From Curvularia sp. ZM96 (lineage: Eukaryota; Ascomycota; Dothideomycetes; Pleosporales; Pleosporaceae): 64,000 bases of DNA. Each line of letters opens with the position of its first letter. Position 1 is the first letter of the stretch. Under the pieces are notes generated by a model, which was given only the letters and a program-made list of their open reading frames with translations, did not search any database and was not told the origin of the DNA. The DNA is taken from positions 496,001 through 560,000 of the forward strand of contig JAJGBQ010000009.1 in the NCBI GenBank assembly GCA_022457065.1, given 5' to 3'. Below, in pieces: positions 33,860-44,719 of this stretch. Both the position numbers and the translations under genes were made by a program.

Positions 33860-35149
33860 TTATGAGTCCTTGCTCTCGTACAGATAGCGGCACCCAAATA
33901 CAAATGGGAAATAGTTGACATACGCAAGCCCCGTGTATGTGACTGGAACATATCGTGCCCCTCGGCAGATCCACCACAAAGCGACTCTTGAACACCAGTG
34001 TGCTGACACGAGACCCGACCCCATCGGTGACTCGAACGCCGACGGGACGATGTGGCGATACAAGAAGGTAGTTTTGTTGTAGTACGAACGAGCGAAGGGT
34101 ATAAAGGCGCGCTTCGATTTTGTATATGCCTGGTTGGTTTTTGACCAACTGCCATGAAGCTCGGCTTCGCTGCCAACATACCATACTTCCGGCAGCGGCC
34201 TTACGCCTGAGCTTGGATGGCGGGTGTCAAATCGTTCTATAATAGCGCGAACTGAAGTACAGTTAGACTGCAAAGCATAGCTGTCTTCTTTTGTTCCATG
34301 CGCAAGGACCAATATGTCCGTCTCAGCTAAGACCGACTCAAGCTCATGATATTCATTAAGACTCCACTCGATACCAAAACGTAATGGTTTGATCCATTTG
34401 ACTTGCGCCAGGGAAAGCTGCTGCGTGAGCGCTTGGCCAAGTGTGCCCTGGGAACCGGTCATAGCTATACGTCGTCCACGTAGGGTACCCACAGTGCCAA
34501 ACATCCAGTCAATTAGTCGTATCATTGATCCAAAGTTGCTATCAGGTGCAATATGATGCATTGCATGATATTGTGGACCAACGAAGAAAAAACAAGGATC
34601 CATTGGCAATTGCTGGTATGGAATATGATTCGAATCACGACCCCAGCGGCAGGCGATGAGACCGGCCTGGCCTGTTTGCAGGGCCCAAACAAAAGCCAGA
34701 TCGAAATTTGAAAGCGCTGCAGTATGCGAAGAGATCAGCTTTACTAATGACCAGCTCAGTGCACTCCCAGCCAAATGGCATAACAACTCTAGCGGGACAT
34801 GCCAAACCAGATTCTGTACTCGAAAGGCATCATTGAATCTCAGGTCGCGGCCAAAGTACTTATGATGGAAAGCATGGGCCCGGGCCAGGAGTCGCAATGC
34901 GGGGAATCTTGATCGTTGTGATCGGTGGGCTAGCACATGTATGAGGTCAAAGACAAGAGATCCAGAGATAATCAGGATTGCGTAGAGGATAATTCGGCGT
35001 GTCCAGCTGAAGAATAGTCGTGTGATGACATCCAGTATCATGGCCGATCTTTGTTGATGAGTTATAGGTATCGGTAGTGTGCGCATTAGCGTGTCGTGAA
35101 TGAAGGCCTTAAGGGGGTATTGAGGTCTTAGCTGGCGATAGTAACTCAC
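33860..35149 (-). CDS. Fatty acid hydroxylase / SDR fusion (CER1-like layout)
   Basis: Uninterrupted frame of 429 codons. Residues 1-225 are a membrane-bound di-iron hydroxylase (fatty acid hydroxylase/sterol desaturase superfamily) with hydrophobic helices and the complete histidine set: HVLAH (71, 75), HAFHH (92, 95, 96) and HAMHH (195, 198, 199). Residues from 226 form a Rossmann-like domain starting RRIAMTGSQGTLGQAL (glycine motif 231-238), with ILVLAHGTKED, VWYVGSEAE and a later YTKSKRAF resembling the YxxxK of short-chain dehydrogenases. This is the fungal bifunctional sterol desaturase/short-chain dehydrogenase family; the order also resembles plant CER1, which makes alkanes from aldehydes. 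It probably acts in the ER membrane. It is divergently arranged with the NRPS-like reductase, suggesting co-regulation. Substrate unknown. Confidence 0.85.
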   Translation of the reverse strand: MSYYRQLRPQYPLKAFIHDTLMRTLPIPITHQQRSAMILDVITRLFFSWTRRIILYAILIISGSLVFDLIHVLAHRSQRSRFPALRLLARAHAFHHKYFGRDLRFNDAFRVQNLVWHVPLELLCHLAGSALSWSLVKLISSHTAALSNFDLAFVWALQTGQAGLIACRWGRDSNHIPYQQLPMDPCFFFVGPQYHAMHHIAPDSNFGSMIRLIDWMFGTVGTLRGRRIAMTGSQGTLGQALTQQLSLAQVKWIKPLRFGIEWSLNEYHELESVLAETDILVLAHGTKEDSYALQSNCTSVRAIIERFDTRHPSSGVRPLPEVWYVGSEAELHGSWSKTNQAYTKSKRAFIPFARSYYNKTTFLYRHIVPSAFESPMGSGLVSAHWCSRVALWWICRGARYVPVTYTGLAYVNYFPFVFGCRYLYESKDS

Positions 35150-36473
35150 GCCATGCTCTTATAACTTGGTTGGAGTCGAAAAGTGAAATTCGCTATTTTC
35201 CTGCGATTCATATCAACTCAAGCCTGGAAGCGATGCAAGCTTGCATCTCGACAGCCCAGGACTGGTAATATTCACCTAAGCAAATTGCACACCGAACCTT
35301 ACATCTCGCAAATACGCACCACATGGCGATGACACACTATGGAAAGAAAAGCAGATACCAAAATGTGTAATGATTATTTAACCGACGGTTAATAGTTTCT
35401 ACTAAACTCGGTGTTCGGCAAATTTTCATACGAAGCATATAGATTGCGGTTCTTCGTCTAGAGCGCTTACCCGAGCTGTGGGTAAACCCTAAATGCCAAG
35501 AGTCATACTTTTCGTGTCGCAACTAAACGTCTTATTGCTATTAAGATGCTGTTGTCATATTGGTCATGTATGATGTAGATGAAATATTCACTATCTTGCT
35601 GTTGATGCTTGCATGCTGATTCATGCTATCATGAGTGACTGCAGCTTTGGCCTTACGCGCAGCTGCGCGACAGATTTGAGCGGACTCTCCATATAGCTCA
35701 ATATAGGAAAGGGAGCTATAGAACCATTGGTGTATGATCGGACAATGCTCAATGTTCTGGCAACGGGACTTTTAGTACGCTGCGTACAGGGGTGAAGCCG
35801 TAATCGCTAATGACACTACATCATGTTTTCACAATCTTGTATTGATGCAGCTACCTTGGCAATTTTTCAGCTTAGGCAAACGAGGTGAGCTATCAATCGC
35901 GAGGGCAGGCTGACTAGCTCACATGCTAGATGCGCTTTGCTGCGAGGGATTCTCCATGAGCGGTTCTTCGCAGTGGGCACATTTTGCGAAGCTACCCTTG
36001 TGTTCTGCCATGCACTTGCGCAACGAGACATAACTTCAGCTACATGTATTATATGCGGCACTGTATCTCGTCGGTCTACATGACAATGTTGCTTGAGAAC
36101 GTCTGCACTAGAATAGATTAGTATTTGCTTGATAAGGCGCTGCTAGCGCCACCACGTAACTTCCATCGTGGTGTTGCAATATCACAGCAACCCTAGTTAC
36201 GGGGTAGACCAGTTGCTATACCTGCGATGTTGCTTGACAAAGTCTCCGAAATTCACGAAATAACTGACTTGGTCAGATAAGCTGCTTGGAAACTGCTGAC
36301 TGGCGGGACGTGTACTGTCCATAGCTACTCCTTGTAGAAACAGTGAAAAAGCCATAGACTGAAATATAGAAACATGAAATAGCTCTGTAGCATCAGGTCA
36401 CACGATTCAATCCCTCAAGCTAAAATCGCATCAAGCCAAAACCAATCATCAAAATACTGAGCATTGTAGGACA
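35150..36473. promoter_or_regulatory. Divergent promoter region of the cluster
   Basis: 1.3 kb between the hydroxylase/SDR gene and the NRPS-like gene, transcribed away from each other. It contains a MITE (35626-35816) near its centre. A CCAAT box (AACCAATCATC) lies about 30 bp before the NRPS-like start codon, whose context is GGACAATGTCT. Confidence 0.55.
35626..35816. mobile_element. MITE family 2, copy 1
   Basis: About 190 bp with imperfect inverted ends. The right end reads GGGGTGAAGCCGTAATCGCT on the plus strand, and the left end (CTATCATGAGTGACTGCAGC) is its degenerate inverse. The palindromic GCGCAGCTGCGC lies just inside the left end, as in copies 2 and 4. TA follows the right end (35817-35818). 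Confidence 0.7.
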
Positions 36474-39400
36474 ATGTCTACCTCTCAACCACAGCTAGCA
36501 GTGCCGGACCATATCGACAAGGCAGCAAAAGCAGAACCCAACGCGCTTTGGGCACGTGTACCCCGATCAAGCAGCAGCGTCGATGAAGGCTGGCGCGACA
36601 TCACGTATGCACAACTGGCGCACGCAGTGGACAGTTTAGCGTGGTCTCTAAAGAACACGGTAGGAGCTCCTAACCGCGTAGGTGAAACCATTGGCTACGT
36701 AGGGTGAGTGTCTGCTTCTTGTTCCTCTATTTCTTGCTAATGCCAGAGCAGTGCCAATGACTTGCAGTATCTTGTCATACTATCCGCAGCACTCAAGGTA
36801 GGGTACGTTCCGCTGTTTGTCTCACCGCGAAATTCTCCGGCTGGCCAGAAAGCTATTCTCCAGGAGGCGAGATGCACGATTTTCTTGAGCACGCAAGAAA
36901 AACACCCATGTCTGAAAGACATACAACAAGTTGTCCCCAACATGCGACTCGTTGAAGTGCCATATTTGCAAGACCTACTCGATCTGAGTCATCCGCCGCT
37001 TCCTTACCATGGAAAACACCGCCGTGATGGGGATGCTGATAGCCTGATTCTTCATACTTCTGGTTCGACTGGTCAGTATTATTGTTCTGTAAATTACATT
37101 CTATAGGTATTTGACAACAAACCAGGTCTGCCTAAGGCCGTCCGTATGACCGTAGATAGCCTGAACTCGGTATTCAAGCAATCGACTTTAGATCGGGAAG
37201 AAGGCCGCCTACAAGTCACGGAGCTATTTCTTGGAGACAAAAGGCCAATGCTTGCTGTCGTGCCCTTCTTCCACGCCATGGGCATTGTGGTAGGGCTTCG
37301 ATCGCTAATGTGCAGGAGCCCAATTGCCACCCTTCCTTCTGGAAAGCTGTGGAACGCTAGCCTAGTCATCAACGCAATCAACGCTACCAACCCAGCTACC
37401 GGTGTCTTTCCCCCCTCGATTCTCGAAGATATTTCTAGTACCGAAGTGGGTATCCAAGCAATTGGTAAACTGGATGCAGTCTTCTTTGGAGGTGCACCTC
37501 TGGCTACTGCAAACGGGGAAAAGCTTTGTCGAGTAACAAAGCTTCAGACGATCATGGGCAGTACCGAGGCCTTACTCATACCTAGCCTCGCCACAGATTC
37601 CCCAGATGAGTGGGGATATTTTCACTGGAGCAATGCTGCTGGTGCTGTCATGGAGTCGACAGAAAATGATCTGTGCGAGCTCGTTCTCACGCGAAGAAAC
37701 ACCAACTACCAAGCTGTTTTCCATACCTTTCCCAAACAAGAAATATGGCGAACTAAGGATCTCTTCCGGCAGCATCCTTCTAAGCCTTTTCTATGGCAGT
37801 ACATCGGCAGAGGAGATGACATTATTGTGCTTAGCAACGGCGAAAACGTCAATCCTGTGTTGATGGAGAAGTTAATCGAATCCCACCCTGGGGTAAAAGG
37901 CGCGATCGTCGTTGGTAAAGGCGAGTTTCAAACCGGACTGCTTATTGAGCCGGAATGGGACTGGGTTAAAAGAAAAGCCCCCACTACGCTAGTAGAAGAT
38001 ATATGGCCTACAGTGGAACAAGCCAATAAGGAGGCACCCGACTATGCACGTATATACAAGAACAAGATCGCTATCATGGAAAAGGGAAAGCCATTTGAGC
38101 GCACGTCTAAGGGATCGATCATGCGGTCTCAGACAGTCGCTATGTTTCAGGACAAGATCATAGCACTATATGACGATGGAACGTGTGCTAGCGAGTCCAC
38201 TAAAGTGCCTAATGGTGCTGTAGATCTCAGAGGTAGCGTCCGTGCTATCTTCATGAACTCCCTGCCTTCTTTTGGTGAAGGAACGACGGACGACGACGAC
38301 ATCTCCAGTCTGGGAGTCGATTCCCTGAGCGTTTTAACATTGGCGGAAGCACTGCGAACAACGCTACAGCGCACGGACATCACTACTGCGACGGTTTATG
38401 AGAACCCCACTGTCCAAAAGCTCGTCCTTGCCCTGTCACCAAGCGAGAGTGATCTGGGCATAACTCTGAAGCGCTCAAGTAGCCGTGAAGAAGAGTTGGG
38501 CGCTTTGGTTAGAAAGTATACAGCAGATATGATCCAACAGAAGCGGACAACTGCCGCACGGGAGCGCCCATCGAAGCACGTAGTACTCCTCACTGGCTCG
38601 ACAGGTAGTCTCGGCAGTCACGTGCTGCAAAACCTTCTCCAGCACCCTGGTGTAGAGCGGGTGTATTGCCTGAATCGTTCCCATGATGCGGAAATTCGGC
38701 AAGCATACGGCTTCAAGTACTATAACTCAGTGCCAGGTCTACGCAAGGCAGAATTTCTCCAAGCCAACTTCGGTCTCATCCACTTTGGCCTTGCAGAGGA
38801 AGTATATGAACGACTTGTCAAGAGCGTCACGATAGTCATCCACTCAGCGTGGTCTGTCGACTTCAACCTCTCACTCCCATCTTTCGAGGCAACGCACATC
38901 GCTGGGACCCGGCGTGTTGTAGATTTTGTTTCTGAGTCTGTTCACAGGCCTTCTATCACTTTCATCTCGTCAATCGCCAGCGTCGGAAACTGGGCCAGTG
39001 TCGTACAGGACGACTCTCCTGTACCAGAATCTACCACCACGCTCTTTGATCGCTCGATCGTGCTAAGACAAGGCTATGGCGAGTCAAAGCAAGTTGCATC
39101 TGAGATACTTGGAGTCGCATCGCATCGCCTTGGCATACAAACTGCGATCTTGCGTGCGAGTCAACTTGCAGGACCCAGCGCGCAAGCTGGTGGAGCAGCC
39201 TGGAACCGACACGAATGGCTACCGTCGTTAGTCCATGCAAGTAGGTTCATGAAAAAGCTGCCAAGCACCTTGGGAACCATGGACCAAGTGGATTGGGTAC
39301 CGATGGATGTGGCGGGCGCGACTGTGGTCGATGTCGCCATGGCACCAGCTTCAGAGTCCACGCACGTTTACCACTTAGCCAATCCCCACCGAACACGTTG

Positions 39401-39698
39401 GAGACAGTTGTATCCAGTCATTCAGGAGTTCTACAAACGTAAAGATGTGGATATTGATGTGATCGAATACAATGATTGGGTTCAGGAACTGGGTAAGATC
39501 CCGTTGACCAAGGAGAATGCCGAACAAGTACCCGCGCTGAAGTTGCGCGACTTTTATCACAGCCTGCGTCCTGAGACAGCCACCGGGTTACCGAGATTGG
39601 CGACAAAGAACACTGAAGCTGTTAGCCAGACTTTACGGAAGGCGCGGGCAATTGACCAAAGTGATATGGAGGAATGGCTGAAGCAATGGCAGTTCTAA
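36474..39698 (+). CDS. NRPS-like adenylate-forming reductase (A-T-R)
   Basis: Three exons, 36474-36703, 36752-37071 and 37126-39698 (introns 48 and 54 bp), give 1,040 residues. The adenylation domain (about 40-530) has HTSGSTGLPKAVRM split by the second intron, MGSTEALLIPS, YIGRGDDIIVLSNGENVNP. The thiolation domain carries SSLGVDSLSVL with the phosphopantetheine Ser at about 583. The C-terminal thioester reductase has VVLLTGSTGSLGSHVLQ (about 670) and the catalytic YGESK (Tyr 834, Lys 838), with VDWVPMDVAGATVVDV further on. The enzyme would activate a carboxylic acid with ATP, load it as a thioester and release it by NADPH reduction as an aldehyde (or alcohol). No condensation domain is present, so it modifies a single acid. 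All key motifs are intact. Divergent partner: hydroxylase/SDR; convergent partner: MFS carrier. The acid is not predictable from sequence by eye. Confidence 0.92.
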
Positions 39699-40209
39699 TC
39701 TTGTACAGTCGAGACGTTCCCTTAGTATAAACATGTACATGCTTTACCTCATCAATAGTTCTTCGACTGCGTAAATCAAAATACCTCCTTAGGTATATTG
39801 ACATGTTGATAAGTAACGTCAGTCTGATATAGTCATTACTGCTTTCCGTATGTGACGGTGATATATGCTTGTAAGGAGTCCAGTGCGACGGGAATACAGG
39901 CAAACCAGATTTGGAGCCATGCTATTGTGTCAACGATACATGGCTGGAAGAGCTCGTTAATTTACTTAATAACATGTGCCGTATATCGAGTTACCTTTCC
40001 ATAGGTGTATGTTTCTAGAAAGGTACCAGGAGACGACGTAGAGGAAGCAAATAACAATCACAGTCTGAGTTCGCCATTTGGGATATATGGGGATGTAAAT
40101 GAAAAGGGAAAGCGCAGCGCAGTGTTTTCGAAGGACCATCAAACGAGATTGATTCTATCGGCAACCAGCCATGCATAACTAAGACTTGAACCGAAAGGTA
40201 GGATGTTCG
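39699..40209. other. Convergent 3' region
   Basis: Short spacer between the 3' ends of the NRPS-like gene and the MFS gene, presumably 3' untranslated regions. No other gene seen. Confidence 0.6.
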
Positions 40210-41925
40210 TTACTGGATATATATCCTCTTTGGCCTAAACTCGTCCAAACGATGGTTCCGCTTCCCCAGGTCCCGTTGCTTGTTTTCCCACTTGCAGTAG
40301 GCGATACCAAAGCATGCCAAGATGCAAACACCGATTTGTCCGCAAAGATTAACCATGTTACCAATAGGGTAATTCGGTGCATCGTTGACAGTGTATATCC
40401 TATAGAACATTAACTTTTTGCTTACGGGAGACAGCATTGGTTGACTGACCAGGTCGCAAGAATACCACCAGCAGTGCCCAGTGTCACTACCCATGCCATG
40501 GATACGGCGCGGAACGCTGGTCCTCCGGCGTTGTTTGCTGCCCACGCAAGAAACCCAGGACCTCCAGGAAAGGCTCCCATCGTGATCAAGAAGACGCCTC
40601 CATAACGTACATTTAGATGGGTCGACCGTAGCAGGATGCAAAAGCCAGCGATTGCAGGGAAGGTGAGGATGGCGAGGTAGACTCCCCGCCGGTTCGTCTT
40701 GTCGGAGGCGGCTGCAACAGCGATGGCAATGAGACAGGCACAAGCGTAGGGAGGCACCGAGTAGAGTTGCGCTTTCGTGGCGGTCCATCCTAGGTCCTTG
40801 AGTATAGTAGGCTACAGGGCATTGTTAGCGTCTTATGCAACTTTTCACATGTGCTAGTGCCGTACCAGAAAGAGCGATATTCCTTGCACTGTGGTGTTGA
40901 TGAAGAAGAATCCTAGAGCGCAGAAGTAATTATGCACATCTTTGGCGGCGCTCTTCAAGTGATCCCATGTGATATCTTCATCCTTTTCTCCATGGTCATC
41001 CTTACAAAGTCGCTGAGTGGCTATCATACGCTCGCGGTCGTTCAAAAAGTAGCACTCTTCGGGGCTTTGTGGCATCAGGAAAGGCACAATGAGACCAACT
41101 ATTACTGTGAACAGACCCTCGAAGAAGAATATATTTCGCCAGGTATGGATGGGCATCGAAGAAGCGCCCCACGGAGGGATGCGAGACAGACTGCATATAC
41201 GTGAGCGATGGATATGTAGGTTCGCTGCCAAAGGGACCTACACGGTGGCGAGCAGGCCGCCAAAGGCCCCAGCCATTGACGCAGCAGAGACGTAGATACC
41301 GATACGGAACAAGAGCTCGTTGCGCTTATAGAAGCAGGATATGAAGAAGGCGAGTCCCCTGGATGTCACAAGTCAGACGCCATAGCACCGAGCATAGCTA
41401 AGGCTTACCCACGGCATGACACCCCCCTCAAACAAACCGAGAAAAGCTCTGGCAGCCAACAGTCCCTCAAAGCTCCGTACAAAAGCACTGCACAATGAGA
41501 CAAGCCCGAAGCCACACACCAAGAGCGGTAAGTAGAATTTTGGGCCGAGCCTCTTCAATAAAATATTGCTCGGCACCTCGACAAACATGTAGACGATGTA
41601 GAAGATGGAGGTCACCCAATTCCATCGGTATCCGCGGTCGAGGTCTAGTTCCTTTGCCATGCCTTGGATTTTGGCATTTCCGATGTTGATTCTACATGAT
41701 CGTCAGCAGGAGCTGTAACCGATGAGAAGACTTCACGTACCGGTCGAGAAAACACAGCAGATACATGAAAGTAGCGAGCGGCACGATGATTCTGTCCAAT
41801 TTTCGGCGGACGGCCGTCTCTTCATCCTTTGTCCAAGTGGTCGTATCGGAGGATTGGTCATTGCTGCTGTGTTGTGTGCCTGGGTGCGTTAGCAGGCCAT
41901 CTTCGTGGTCTTTGATTGCGCCCAA
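40210..41925 (-). CDS. MFS transporter, anion:cation symporter (DAL5-like) family
   Basis: Six exons on the minus strand: 41925-41741, 41691-41413, 41358-41242, 41190-40866, 40811-40450 and 40399-40210; all five introns are 49-54 bp and restore frame, giving 485 residues. The N-terminus has a hydrophilic tail, then LDRIIVPLATFMYLLCFLDR and INIGNAKIQGM, the classic start of the allantoate/nicotinate permease family. Further markers are ILLKRLGPKFYLPLLVCGFG, ARAFLGLFEGGVMP, a long central loop with MPQSPEECYFLNDRER, and PTILKDLGWTATKAQLYSVP. These plasma-membrane carriers import organic anions with protons. It is intact and lies tail-to-tail with the NRPS-like reductase, so it may import the acid substrate or export a product; this is inferred from position only. 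Confidence 0.88.
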
Positions 41926-43093
41926 CCTGGCATCATTGTAGGTACGCGCCTTTGCTTGGTCCCACTTTGTGCCGAGTCGCTACTACCAGATTGCAGCAAT
42001 GAAGTCGACACAGTACAACTGAAGTGTTTTTGCTGCTCTGCCGTGACCGCAGGTGTGCAAAGACCGTAACAAGACGTGTACTAATATGCGGGAATTCTTA
42101 GCCGATACATATACGACCACATCGTTTCTGGTAACTTCTACAGACGACGCCGTGAGGCCGAAGCAGTAGAATTACTTGCCAAACGTTCCGCTGCCTCGAA
42201 TTGCGCAAAGCTCCCGTCCACACTAGGAAAAAATGTAAGCGTTTTGTCTTGTGGTAATACTAGCCGTGATGTTCACACGCGCTCTGAATCCAGCTACCAA
42301 ATGTCCGGGGGGTTGAGATGAGCCAATGAAATTGCAGGGCGAATAGGTCTTCCAGTACACGGCAAGGCGTACAATTCTCTCCCAGAGTGCTGACCGTCCG
42401 GTTCGCGACTCGCGCGTGCAGCTTCTGGATCTTGCGTTGGCGCACGTACCATGCTGCTTACTGTAGAGCGATCCTGATTGGTTGCGAATCTGATGTTCCC
42501 CTAGCGCGACAAGGCCAAACGTAAAAAGGATTAGCAGTCGCAGTGCCCCTGCAGAGCGCTAGCTCTTGTTGGGCAAGTCCGCTCTCGCGCGAACCTGAAC
42601 ACCTCCAATGGTCAGCACTGTACGGAGTACGGAGTACAGTATGATACGGGACGCTCATCAATCTTATAGCCTTAACAAGGCTTTCTTACGAAGTATTAAT
42701 TACGTTCAGGGCCATGGCTGCTGGCTGGTCCTGCCCCCGCCAGCCATGCGCCTTGAATAATGTCCATGGCTGTGTGCTAGCGACAGATGTCCACTTGCAT
42801 TTTACTGTAGTGCAACGCTGCCCCAAAGCAGTTGCGATAGTTGACGCTAGCCGCGGACACACCTGACCGAGCTAACCAATCCGGTTGCTGGTGCAAACGA
42901 AACGGAGAGCATGCTGACATCGCTCAGCACACACCTATGTCATGGTTTTGCGCTCCAAATCTTATGTGGTGTTCTCTCACCTCTATGCCGCTCATTATGT
43001 GACTATGGACTTGGCGTTTCTAAAGACACACCACTAGCGATGCTTATTTTGTAGCTAATATCTATGTCGGAAAGCGTTCCCAAGCGTCCTATA
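41926..43093. other. Upstream region of the MFS gene
   Basis: About 1.2 kb with no supported gene. A short tandem repeat (GTACGGAGTACGGAGTAC) occurs at about 42619-42637. Confidence 0.45.
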
Positions 43094-43279
43094 CTTTCAT
43101 CAGCCATTGCGGCTTTACGCGCAGCTGCGCAGCATACTTTAGCAGCTCCACATCTCGTATGTAACTTAGCGCAAATAGTCAGCTATAGATCAATCCATGT
43201 GGTTGGTGAATCTACGATCTTTTGATGACTAGATTTTTGGAATACTGCTTACATGGGTGAAGCCGTAATGCCGATAAGG
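43094..43279. mobile_element. MITE family 2, copy 2
   Basis: About 186 bp. The left end CTTTCATCAGCCATTGCGGC follows TA; the right end GGGTGAAGCCGTAATGCCGA is its approximate inverse. The internal CGCGCAGCTGCGCAGC block is shared with copies 1 and 4. Confidence 0.68.
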
Positions 43280-44074
43280 GCGTTTCATCCGCCTAGTTGC
43301 AACGCAGAAGTCCGTATGAGACAAGAAGTCGTTGCAACAAGCGCAGTACTAGCGACGAGGAACTGGACTGAGCTGCCTTGAAGGGGCGAATTTAGTTCGA
43401 CTTACTTACAGAGACGTATTGAGATGCGTGCAAGAACTGTGTAGCCTTCAGTATCGCGCCATGTGAGCACGATCTGGTATCCTTCTCGAATAATTCGTAT
43501 TCTATAAATTTATACTCCTTACATCCCGCGCGAGCCTCCGAACTGCTTTTCATAGCACTTCATCCGCATAAATTTGGTTGGGGTCGTAAAGGCAGAAACG
43601 AAACAGTTAACATGAAAGTTGTATGCGACTCCGTGTACTTCTCACATTGGATTGTCTCATCAATGGCCTTCCGTATTCGTATATCTTCAGATATGATTCT
43701 TGAATCCAATAGTATCGTCGCTCTTGAAGAATCCTTTTCTGAACGTTCAAACATCGCTGCGTCTCGTACATCATCTAATCAAATACTTTACAAGATGTGA
43801 TCTGATACACTTTCTTATAACGGCTGAAGGCCTCTCTAGATGTATATCCATGTGCAGCCATACAAAAAATCTAAATACACGTATACAAATCTCGTTAACC
43901 CGTCGCCACTGTTACCTTCTAAAGAAAAATGCTCCTTTTCGCGACAGCAGCTACCTTCACCACTTTGCAAGCGTCTATTTGCGACTAATGTTGACAACCA
44001 AGAAATCTAGCATGAGGTTGAATGTCTAGTATGTTTCAGGTTGCATAGTAGACTAGACAAGCCCGTGAATGGTA
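43280..44074. other. Intergenic, no gene seen
   Basis: Frames at 43612-44029 lack recognisable features; AT-rich. Confidence 0.4.
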
Positions 44075-44501
44075 CACTCACTTGCAAAATTGGCTTCCGG
44101 TCTGCATAATACGCTGAGCATTTAGCTTACAGGGATCCGGCTGCGCTTAGTACAAGCTAGTCCTCATCTGACGTAGCCGCGGCTAGTGATAACCTGGAGG
44201 GACAAGAGTCCATTGACCAAACCATCATACGGTGTACATTATTCAATCGTTCCAATAGTTCCATTACAAATGCATAGCGCCGTCACTGTCCTTGCTCCTG
44301 CGCTCTATACTGTACACTTGCTGCGACGTTATGAAAATCGGGACTTGGTATTGGTGAGCTGACTGCCACTCAAGATCATCGGCAAGATCCTTGTTAAGGC
44401 TAAGTTGAATGAGAACTAGACTGTACTAAGCGAAACCTGATCCCTGTAAGCTAAATGCTCTGTATATTACGCAGACCGGAAGCCGATTGTGCAAGGGACT
44501 G
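44075..44501. mobile_element. MITE family 1, copy C
   Basis: 427 bp with TA at 44073-44074 and 44502-44503. The left end begins CACTCACTTGCAAAATTGGC, and the right end is its imperfect inverse. The interior is the reverse complement of copy B (15695-16102), including the AATCGTTCCA / TGGAACGATT block. It lies about 220 bp from the pogo transposase relic. Confidence 0.88.
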
Positions 44502-44719
44502 TATAGCAGGGATGACTCAAGCAGCTGGACTGGCTGCGTCATTCTTTGCTGGGACTGTTGGATCATCCAAGCATAAGGAGCGAGCTGGACAGTCAAAGCA
44601 GGGAACACAGGCTAGTCGCAATAGGCTAGTTGTCGTTTGAGATTCTCCAAATTGGCCTACATACCAATGTATCATTACGTTTTTGCAATAGATGCCCTCC
44701 ATAACAGTCCTGTCTCTGG

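Noticed and set aside
40422..40757. Alternative 26-bp intron at the fifth MFS splice site
   Set aside because: The 50-bp intron 40400-40449 restores the frame with normal length and signals.
42619..42637. Short GTACGGA tandem repeat
   Set aside because: Too short and common in fungal intergenic DNA to be informative.
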